64,000 nt of DNA from contig NC_092352.1 of assembly GCF_963676685.1 (NCBI RefSeq), positions 26,307,117 to 26,371,116 of the forward strand, given 5' to 3'. Source of the DNA: Mytilus edulis. Its lineage: Eukaryota; Mollusca; Bivalvia; Mytilida; Mytilidae. The translations under genes and the position numbers were made by a program. The notes beneath the pieces were generated by a model, which searched no databases, was not told where the DNA came from, and worked only from the letters and a program-made list of their open reading frames with translations. Positions 33,601 through 45,600 of this stretch are shown here, one piece after another (position 1 is the stretch's first letter; each line of letters starts with the position of its first letter).

Positions 33601-36600
33601 AATTAAGTCTGGTGTCTTAAATTTTTTTATCTTTCAGAAAAATATATCTATTAGGTCATAATTATTATTTGTTGGATTTAAGAGATACTGATCTGAATCA
33701 TTGTGATTTTAAAATTAAGATAATGATTTTAAAAAGATTTGAAAAATTCCTTTAACAGGAAAAAGTGGGAAAAAGAAAATGACATTTAACAAATGTACAA
33801 GAATTTTATTTTCTAGGAACAAAGTGCAATATTTATTTACTTGAAACAAAATTTACATTTTTTATAGAAATTTCGACTGGAGGTTGGGACACAAGCAATG
33901 GAAATACTCATAAAAACATTGGAAACTGACAGGTTGGTATGACTATAGTATATGATACAAAATTCATGAGACATCATTGATCATTTATATTGAAACTTAA
34001 AAAAAGACAACATTTAACTTTGTACTTGTTTGGCTTTATAACTATTTTGATCTGAGCATCACTGATGAGTCTTATGTAGACGAAACGCGCGTCTGGCGTA
34101 TTAAATTAAATCCTGGTATCTTTGAAAACTTTGACATGTTTATGGCTCTAGTATAACAATTTGCTTGCAATTTTGTTAAGAAAACTATATTGGCCATTAA
34201 TGACCATGATGACCCTTATTTGGAATAATGACTATTCTTTATTTAAGAAATAATTTTATCCTGCCATGCTCTATGCTCATTTTAACATGGGTAGGCATTA
34301 TATTTGTTAATATCTTAATACCCAGGGTTATCTAGGTATTAAATGTTTTCAAATATAATGCCTACCCATGTTAAAATGAGCATAGAGCATGGTAGGATAG
34401 AATTATTTCGATTCTAATAGGAATATTTGAACTTTTTCACTTCGAAGCTGACCTATAGTAGACGCTCAGAATGTCTCCATTTTGATTTCATGAACCAAAA
34501 ACGTTATAGAAAATCAGCAGTTTATCAATAAAAAAGAACAGAAACATTTAAACTTACTTTTAGAATGTTTACATTTAATTGCCTAGTGAGCAACATTAAC
34601 ATAAATGTCCATTTGGATCTCTGGCGTTGTTCAAAATTCATCTGACGTTGCAATTTCAATTGTGACTTCAATCATGTGCAGCCAATGTTCTATTTGAATT
34701 AGAACATGGCTTTGTACCCAAAGCTTAAGAAGAACGATACTTTAGAATCTGTTCTAAAATATAATATACTGTTTGTAATTGTAGGAGTGATGCAGAGATT
34801 ACAGGTTATGCCTTAGATGCCTTATGTAACATCATGTCCAATGAACCGTCAGAAGAAGGTAATCCATGTTTTGTCAAAATATTTTTGGATAAATGTTTGT
34901 TTTATTGAATATGAAAGGAATTGGTGCAACAGGTTGATGCATTTATAAAAAATCTAATTTAGTTGGTCAATAGTTAATTTGCATCTATATCAGGGCTTCC
35001 TAAAAATATTTGAACCAGTCGAACTCTAGTTCAGATATAAAAATGCAGTCTTAGATTTGCTGTTTGTTTTATATCCATTTGTATGTGATATTTTTTTTAA
35101 ATTGTAAAATATTTAAAAAAAAAATGTTGATGTCTGTGATCTGTATGTTATGTAATTTTGCAGTTTTTAAATTTGAAATATGAGAATATTTATTTATCCT
35201 ACCACTATCCCCCTTTAATTTAATTTTGATATATATATATATTCACTTTTTTGGTCTTTTGGAAAATGTTGTTTGTGCTGTTTTTAGACCCTTCTACAAC
35301 TCAATCATAGGTTTGAACGTAGTTTTCAATTTAGACTCGTAGAGTCGTATATATATATACATCTGTTGTAGAGTTGTCACGGACTCAGACATACTTATAA
35401 AATATATATATATATATACAACTCGTCTAAACATCAACCCAACAATGTTAGATCTGTAAATTTGCTTTCGCAAATTTTTTGTTCTTCCCTCGCCGGGATT
35501 CGAACCCATGCTACTGTGATATACTATTGCACTAGTGATTTCCTCTTATCTGTTGTATTTTCTGTTGGTGGGATAAATGCAATTTTAACACTGCTCATTT
35601 AATTGTTTGTATTTTTTATTGTCCAGATGATGAGACGCCAATTCAAGTACAAACTGATCTTGGACTTCAGTTTACAGAAATATTTACAAAGACTCCCAGT
35701 AATATATCTCTCCTATTATCTATGCTAGAGGTAAGAAATTTGATTATGTATGCATCCACATTTTGTTTACAAAACAATTTTTTGCCCCATCATAAAACAC
35801 TAGATCTAAAAGGTCACTTTTATATTATTGCTACCTTACATATATATCTAATTGTTTGAAACTGCAGATAAATATAGAATCTACTTAAATATAATAGAGT
35901 AAAACAATGGCTTTAATTTAGTGTTCAAGATAAAACCGTAGTTCTGTAATTTTGTAATTTGAACTAAAATCTTCTTTGCTGTAGAAAGTCATTATATTTT
36001 ATTTCCAGGAATATGATTTCCATGTGAGATGGCCAACTGTAAAACTACTTACAACATTACTAACAAATAGATGTAAAGAGCTACAAGAATGTATCCTAGT
36101 TAGTCCTATGGGTGTATCTAAATTGATGGATCTTCTGTCAGATAGTAGAGAAATTATTAGAAATGATGTAAGTTATAGGGATACAGTAAAATACTGTAAT
36201 TGTGTACAATAACTACAATTATTAATATAAAAAAGAAAATTTGTTATAATTGCCAATGAGACAACTCTCCACAAGAACCCAAATGACACAGAAATTAACA
36301 ACTATAGGTCATCATATGGCCTGCAACAATGAGCAAAGGCCATATCGCATAGTCAGTTATAAAAGGCCCAGAAATGACAAATGTAAAACATTTCAAATGT
36401 GAAAACTAAGTATATTTTCTTAAATGTTAAGTTTCACTACTGACAATAGAGAATAAAGATAAATTTTGTTATACACGGCTGGTAATCTACACACGCAGAA
36501 CATTTGGTTCTGCAATAAAAACCGTGAGAGGATTTTCCGGTTGTGCTTGAGTGGAGTAATTGTCACCGCTTCAAAAGGTATGTACATTTCTAAATCTAAA

Positions 36601-39600
36601 TTTTCTTATTCAACTGATCAAAATATTGAAAATCGGAGAATGTCATGCTGTGGCGAATACTTTAACGAAGAGATACATGTATCATTTACTGTTGTACGTA
36701 GAGTTGAGCTCCTACAAAATCAGTTGTCCCACAAGAAATTGCCTAAAAAAGTGACATTTTAATTTTGAAATGGTTCTTTTTACAGACCTACAAGTTCAAA
36801 TTTAGTTTTTTTTAGGGCAATGGGTATGAATGTTGTTTTTGGTGGCGTGTGCGCTGTCCGCCGTTGATAGACATCTTAATAATTCCAAAAACTACATTTT
36901 TTCATGAAGTCATGCGTGAGGGAATCGGTTCTGATTGAGGACATCGTGAATGCGTGAGGGGAGGTACAAATCTTATCTTTATATTCAAGCTATCAGTCGT
37001 TGAAACTTACCTTAATTTGGCTACATTGTTCATGAAAAAACACATTGTGAGTGTGCTTAAAAAAGTTAACGAGATTGGATTTTGAAATAATTGTAGGAAC
37101 CTAGGTTTAATAATATGTTTCACGAAGAATAAAGACAAAAAATGTTGTCAACGATTTTGTTTTCTTGGTACAAGTAAAAACTAGACCGATTATTTGCCCA
37201 CATCTGCAAATTTGGAGACAGATTTGCAATTCAATAGTTAGACTTTATTCACATAAAGAATATTTGGTGATTTATTGTATAAATCAAAATCTTTAAACAA
37301 ATATCAAATTTTGTGTTTTTAGAAAGGGGAGATAACCCCTTTCGTAAATGTGTATAACATGAATCTTAATTAAGCTTTTTTCAACTGATTTTTATAGTTC
37401 GTTCTTATGTTGTACTGTAACGTTATGGGTCATCGTAAATTCGCATTTTACTATTTTTATGTATTATATATAACTTGTTCGTCCGGTCACTTTTTCGCGG
37501 GGATCGGTTTTCTCGTGCTTGAGCCTCAATGTCCAGACTTATTTAAACAAATAATAAGTTTTCATCGGCGATATCATTTTCTTAGATATGTGTGGTGATC
37601 TCTGTGACGTATATTTGACGACAGGACTACTCCCAGAGGGTTTAGTTCGCTTCGTGGGCGGGGATAACTTGTATCTCCATTGCTTTTTGTAGAGAGTCAA
37701 TTTCAGTCCTCTTTTCCTTTTTCCTTTGAACAATGGCATTTTCTGAAATTGAACAAACAATTAATAGTTTGATTTCATTGAATCAGTGATCAGTTTACGT
37801 CTATTAAAGTATAAGGATAAATCTGTGCTTTTAATCAGCATTGATCACATTTATTGAGTCAACAAAAGTCACAAAGCCAAAGATTTAAAAAAAATGTTTG
37901 TACTTCCCCTCACGCATTCAGGATGTCCTCAATCAGAACCGATCCCCTCACGCATGACTTCACGGAAAAATGTTGTTTTTGGAATTATTAAGACGTCTAT
38001 CAACACAGGACAGCAAACACGCCGCCAAAAACAACATTCATACCCATTGCCCTAAAAAAACTAAGTTTGAACTTGTAGGTCTCACCGTCTGTAAATAGAA
38101 CCAATTCAAAATTGAAATGTCACTTTTTTAGGCAATTTCTTGTGGGACAACTGATTTTGTAGGAGTTCAACTCTACGTACAACAGTAAATGATACATTTA
38201 TCTCTTCTTTAAAGTATTCACCACAGCATAGCATTCTCCGATTTTCAATATTTTGATCAGTTGAATAAGAAAATTGAGATTTAGAAATGTACATACCTTT
38301 TGAAGCGGTGACAATTACTCCACTCAAGCACAACCGGAAAATCCTCTCACGGTTTTTATTGCAGAACCAAATGTTCTGTGTGTGTAGATTACCAGCCGTG
38401 TATATGTATATCATTTAGACAGACATATTTTATGACGACTTTTTTTTTGTCCCAATTTAATTGTAAGTGGATTTGACAATATTTATTGAAGAGTTACATA
38501 GATGCATATCATTTTGTCATCATTGACAGCTTACCTAATTACTAAATCACAGACTTATTTTCAGTTTTTGTAAGGCAATAATGGTTGTCTTGTCCAGTCA
38601 TCCTAAATATATGTTAAAATAACAAAAAAATATACACTCTTACAGACATGAACACATCACTATATAATGATAGATGAATATGACATTCTTTATTCTACAG
38701 GCCTTATTACTACTAATCCAGTTAACCAGGAACAATGGGAATATACAGAAGATTGTAGCTTTTGAGAATGCTTTCGAAAGATTGTTTAGTATTGTTGATG
38801 AAGAAGGAAACAGTGATGGAGGTAAAGTCATTTATTCTTCATGTGTCATGTGATCATACGTACAATGTATCTTTGTCATGTGATCATACGTACAATGTAT
38901 CTTTGTAAAAATGCATATCTCCCAGAGATCACAATAGTTAATCTCCCATTTTTGTCCTTTCTTAAAAAAAAATCAAATAATAAATGCATGCATAATTACA
39001 ATATGTTCTTCAATACAAAAATATACTTCAGATTACGCTCATGATAATTGTCATGGAAGGATTTTTCTTTGACAAGCACCTGTTAAGCCTACTGAAAAAA
39101 TACATTTCTTTTTATTTTCACCATCTGAACTTAAGAACACTAGAAATATAGACAAACTTTAATGTGACATAAAAAGTTTAAAACATTTCTCAGAATGTAT
39201 TAATTGTTTATTTCAGGTATAATTGTAGAGGATTGTTTGTTATTGTTGACGAACTTACTTAAGGGTAACATATCTAATCAGAATTTCTTCCGGGAGAGTA
39301 GTTTTATACAGAGATTAACGCCATTCTTTGATATGGATTCTGAGGCTCAGAGATCTCAAGCAGGATGGTCAGCACAGAAAGTTACCAATATACATCTTAT
39401 GCTAGGGGTAAGTTCATAATGTTTTATATGTCTAGTAGTGAATTATTTATTTTTTTTAGCTTATGTGTATCTGAAGAATATGCAAAATAGGGATTTGAAA
39501 ATTATGCTATTTTGTCAACACAACACCAAAAATAACTTAGACACCTAGAGGTCAACTTACATGGTCTTAAACATAAGACAGGTCTCTGTAGATTTTGTCA

Positions 39601-42600
39601 AGCTCTAAATGTTTTGAGTGTTTGAAAATAAAGTTGTAAATAAATTGAACAGAAGATTTCAAAGATCTGCTATCAGCACAAATAAAATCTTAAGTCAACT
39701 TTAAAAAGATGTAAGTAACAAACTTGATTTCCTAGATTTTTTTTACAGAAACCTCTTAAATCAATTTGTTTAAAAGTCTTTGTTTTATCCTTTGTCACTC
39801 ATCATGCTCATTCTCAATTTAAAATTTAGGAATAAATCATGTTTCTTTGCTGGTTAATATTATTGAAATCTCAGACTAATGGTTAGGATTTACCTATTTT
39901 ACAGCTAGTCAGAAACTTAGTATCACCAAATAATCCCCAGCAGCAAACAGCAGCCTGTCAGAGAACTATGTTTCAGTGTGGTAAATAGTTTATATAACGC
40001 AAATAACATTTCTATACAACAGAACTTTAAGTTTTTTAAATTATTAAAATTAAATACTGAAAATTCAGAAATTATTGCGAGGTTTTTATTATTGCGAATA
40101 ATGCGACTGAGTTGTAAGCGCAATAATTAAAACTCGCATTTTGTAATATTTTCACTGAATTAAGCCTGACTTTTTCTCAAAATCGTAAAAATTAAAATCG
40201 CATTCAAGTGTAAAATGACAAAATCGCAATAATAAATGCACGCAATAATTTCTGAATTTACAGTACTTGAGATATTTAGATTGAAAGCCATTCAAAAAAA
40301 AAAAAAAAAACAAACATTAAGGTTTCAATACTTGTTTTTTTACTCCTTGGTTGGGTTGTTGTCTCTTTGACACATTCCCCATTTCCATTCTCTATTGTAT
40401 TTTACTGACTCAAAAGCCTGATTTCAAATTTTCTTACAAATGAAAAAAAATCAACTGTGATATTGAATGAAAAGCATACTTGCAAAATTAGTGTACTGCA
40501 GATAGGTTCAACATGTTTTTTTTCTGTATTTTGGGTTTATTAGGTTCAACATGTTTTTTTTTCTGTATTTTAGGTTTATTGATGAAATTATGCACAATTC
40601 TTATGGCAAGTGGAGTTCCAGCAGATGTACTTACAGAGGTAACATTGCTACATGTCTGTAGACTGTTTCAATCATTTAGAGAACAAGATTATGGATAGAC
40701 TTTCTTTATTTCATAACTTTTTTTGTGTGTGTCATTGAGCTTTTGACCAATTGGTGCAAATTTAACATGATGCTGATAAAATTATACAACTAAAAAAATG
40801 AACTAATGTCATTGACATTTACATCATTCCTAAAAAAATATATTAGTGTGATATTAGACTGAAATTTTATGCAAAGAATTTAGAGTTAGCATTACTTACC
40901 AAATTGTAAACCTTGGAGTAAGTATTGACAACACACACAAATATTCGGTGAACAAAGAAATCTTAGCAGACAGATATTTATATTTACTACTGATAATGTA
41001 TGAATATATCTCATGATTATTGATATTTACTCCATGTTTTACTATTTTTAATTTAGACAATAAATACTGTGTCAGAAGTAATAAGAGGGAATTTACAGAA
41101 CCAGGAATATTTTGCTTCAGTTTTAGCACCTTCAACACCACCAAGGTAAGAATAATCATACCTAGATAAAAAAAAGTATTCAGCAGTAACTTAAAATACC
41201 AATTTTACTATATGCCAAATGCACATTTCAACAATAAATGTCTCTTCAACTTGAGACCAAAATATATGAAAAATCCAAAACTTAAAAATAAAAATAAAGA
41301 GCTGATAAACCAAACATTACAAAAAAAGGAAGAGAAACCAGGGCAAGGAATCAGTGTTTTGCCTTAATTTGAAATTGTCAAATGTCAGAATTTTGAAAAA
41401 GCTCAATGGAAAATAACTATGGTTATAACTTATTTGTTCAACATTCATATCTCTAATAGATATTTAAAGATGAAGTTTGATGCTATGATACTATTTTTTT
41501 AAATTTCAGACCAGCTATAGTAGTTTTACTGATGTCCATGGTTAATGAGAAACAACCATTTACGTTGAGATGTTCTGTTTTATATTGTTTCCAGTCTTTC
41601 TTGTATAAGAATGAAGTGGGCCAATCACAGATAATACAGACACTACTTCCTACATCATCTGATGGTTTGTAGTTTTATTATTGACATGATTTATATTATC
41701 ATATGTTTACACATATAAATGTACGTGTTTCAAAATGATGTTAAGTTTTACAAAGATTTTATTGATTTTTAAAACTCTTTACTGATTGTTTTACAGTTCT
41801 TTTTACATTGTACTTTTGGTATACTTCGGTATCCTTCAAATTTTTCATTTTTTAGCTCACCTGGCCCCTTTGGCCACATGAGCTTTTCTCATCACTTGGC
41901 ATCCGTCGTCATCGTTAACTTTTACAAAAATCTTCTCCTCTGAAACTACTTGGCCACAATCATCATTGGGGTATCTAGTTTTAAAAATGTGTCCGGTGAC
42001 CCGACCAACTGACCAAGATGGCCGCCATGGCTAAAAATACAACAATGGGGTAAAATGTAGATGTTGGCTTATAACTCTGAAGCCAAAGCATTTAGAGCAA
42101 ATCTGACTCGGGGTAAAATTGTTAAGCAAGTCAAGCTCTATCGCTCTGAAATTTTCAGATGAATCAGACAACCGGTTGTTGGGTTGCTGCCCCTGAATTG
42201 GTAATTTTAAGGAAATTTTACTGTTTTTGGTTAGTATCTTGAATATTATTATAGATAGAGATAAACTGTAAACAGCAATAATGTTCAGTAAAGTAAGATC
42301 TACAAATAAGTCAACAGGACCAAAATGGTTAATAGACCCCTTAAGGAGTTATTGCCCTTTATAGTCAATTTTTAACAATTTTTGTAAGTTTTGTAAATTT
42401 TTGTGTTTACAAATTTTTACAAATTATTTTCAACTGTCACTTCTGGGCCAAATTAGTTATAGATAGAGATAACTGTAAGCAGCAAGAATGTCCAGTGAAG
42501 TAAGATCTACAAACACATCACCAACACCAAAACACAATTTTGTCATGTGTCCTTTGTTTAATATGCACAAAGACCAAGGTGAGCGACACAGGCTCTTTAG

Positions 42601-45600
42601 AGCCTCTAGTTGGTTATTATTGTGAATACTATTATAGATAGAAATAAACTGTAAACAGCAATAATGTTCAGCAAAGTAAGATCTACAAATAAGTCAACAT
42701 GACCAAAATGGTCAGTTAACCCCTTAAGGAGTTATTGCCTTTTATAGTCAATTTTTAACAATTTTCATTAATTTGATAAATTTTTGTAAATTTTTACAAA
42801 ATTTTTTCCTCTATATCTAAAAGGCCAAGTCTATATAGATAGAGAAAATTGTAAGCAGCAAGAATGTTCAGTAAAGTAAGATCTACAAACACATCACCAA
42901 AACACAATTAAGTCATGAATCCATCAGTGTTTTTTGTTTAATATGCACATAGACCAAGGTGAGCGACACAGGCTCTTTAGAGCCTCTAGTCTTTAACCTT
43001 ACAAAAAAAAAACTAACTTAAAAGAGAGCATCTGTTGCACAATGTCCTAACCTTAGAATGTTTACCTATAGCAATTATTTCAGCTATGGTAATATTTTTT
43101 TATTTCAGTAAACACAATAACTGCTGGTCAACTATTGTGTGGAGGATTGTTTAGTGCAGATTCCCTGTCTAATTGGTTTGCAGCTGTAGCTTTACTCCAT
43201 GCTATAGAAGATAATCCATCTCAAAAGGAACAGTTATTACGAGTTCAGTTAGCAACCAGTATAGGGAATCCACCAATATCATTGTTACAACAGTGTTGTA
43301 ATATTTTGGCACAGGTAATTTCACATACAAATAATATGGCTTAGTTTTCTTTTTCATCAATACCTATTAATTTTTCTTCATGTACTATATTGTTAGCTGT
43401 GGTCTTCAGTGTGTTTCAAGACTACATTGTTGTAGATCTTTGTTCCAGTAGATGTCACCAGCAGAAGATAAACACACTAAAGACCTATATTAAACATGTA
43501 GTAAACAGGTGTGGTATGGCTTAGAAGTGCCTTTATCATGTATTATACTGCAAACATTTATAGATCAAACTTTTATGATCTTTTATTCTACTGTTTTCAG
43601 GTACTTCTAAACAGAATTACTTCATATTTTCTGAGCTGTTTGACAGTGATGATTTGTGATGTGAGCATTTATCTGATTTTTCTGGCACTTCTTGTTTTCC
43701 GATATTAGAATTTTCAATCTGCTGAATTAAGTTTTTTTTTTTCGTCACACATTTCTCTAGAAAGTACTGCTGTGGAGAAAGAATTTATATTGAATTTGCA
43801 GTTGGACAGGAATAAGTTGTAATGAGTGATTTTCTGACTTTTGTAAGACATCTCCATTCTGTGTTTAGATACTGTTATTCACTACTGGGGGTTTGCTTAT
43901 CACAGCTATTTCTAAGTGTGACCTGAACATGCATAAATATTTGCCACGGGACATTAGGCAACCAACAATCAATCATTCTTGTTGGCTCTTATTTGATCAG
44001 AAATAGTTTTGTTTTTTTTCTTCTTATACTATAGTATAAAGTCAGGTGTGGTCATTGGTGTGTTAAGACTACATTGTTGTAGATCTTTGTTCCAGTAGAT
44101 GTCACCAGCAGAAGATAAACACACTAAAGACCTATATTAAACATGTAGTAAACAGGTGTGGTATGGCTTAGAAGTGCCTTTATCATGTATTATACTGCAA
44201 ACAATTATAAATCAAACTCAACTTGTTTTTTAATACATTATTCATAATGGTTAACGGATCATGGACATTTCCAACAAATGTGTTTGAATGTCGTGCAACA
44301 ATTTTTGCTCGCAAAAATACTTACAGGAGGATATAATTTTTGTTTTGATTGAAACAAAAAGTCCCCATATGATTCCTGGAGTTACTTTGCTTGATTGGTC
44401 AACTGCTTGGCAGTAGTGAGTTTTTTCATGGAAGCACATTGCATCTGTCAGACAACTTTGCGATGTTTGCTATTACTTCAAATTAAATACTGTAAATTCA
44501 GAAATTATTTATTGCATTTATAATTGAAGAATGGACAAAACTGTGAGTTCAATTATTGCGATTTCAGGAAAATATGCATACAGATATATGTATCATATAT
44601 TAGAATGTGAGTTACTATTTTTGCGATACTCAGTATAGTCACATTATTTGCGTTAACCTTGCAATAGTTTCTGAATTTACAGTAGTATGTTGAATTATCT
44701 AATGCTTTAAAATTATTAATATTAACATGTAAGATTACACCTTTAATCAGTTGTCATTCATTGTGGATGTTCAACCTTTGCACGGGTGTTATACCAAATA
44801 GAATGATATATAGATACATGAATGCACATTTTATGCACAAATGTGCGTTAAGTTTATCTTTCTAACAATGAAACTTTCACAATAGGTGATGTGATGGTCA
44901 CAAATGCAGTTTTACTGGTGCCATAGAACTGTACCAGTAAAACAGATATTAGAATCTCAATGATTTTGTCAAATATTTCTTCAGTACAATTGAGCAAAAG
45001 GACTCCATATCAGATGTACAACATCATCAATGATGATTTGTTCTGTGTAAGTGCCATTTAGAGCTGGCACTTGCAGCCGATTTTTGAAACTTTGAATTAC
45101 AAGTGGAATATGCTAAACAAGGCAAAGTCTGATTATTTCCTGACTTATTACAAACACTTTTTCAAATAAAATTTGTGTGTAAAAACATATTTTATGACTT
45201 CAAATCTCCCACATGGACAACTTTTTTTACTATATCTTTTGAACTTCAGAGACCAAGAAAATGCAAAATTATAGAGTGGATATATACATGTACATGTATA
45301 ACAAATGTTGAGTTGTGATTATTAATGTTATTATGGGACTTGTTTTCTTTTCAGGGAGGTAAGATGCAGACTCGTGTAGGATTACTGATGTTATTAAGTG
45401 CCTGGTTAGCAGATAGTACAGTAACAGTAGCACATTTCCTTGCCAGTACAGCTAATGTACCATTTGTATCCTTTTAACTCATAGAAAAGGTCTGAATTGT
45501 CTTTAGCCTAGTTGCCAAAAAAAAAATCCAAGAGTTTATCAGGATCTGTCATCAACTCAAATTTCTTACTGAAGAAAAAAAAAGAAACAATGATAAACAA

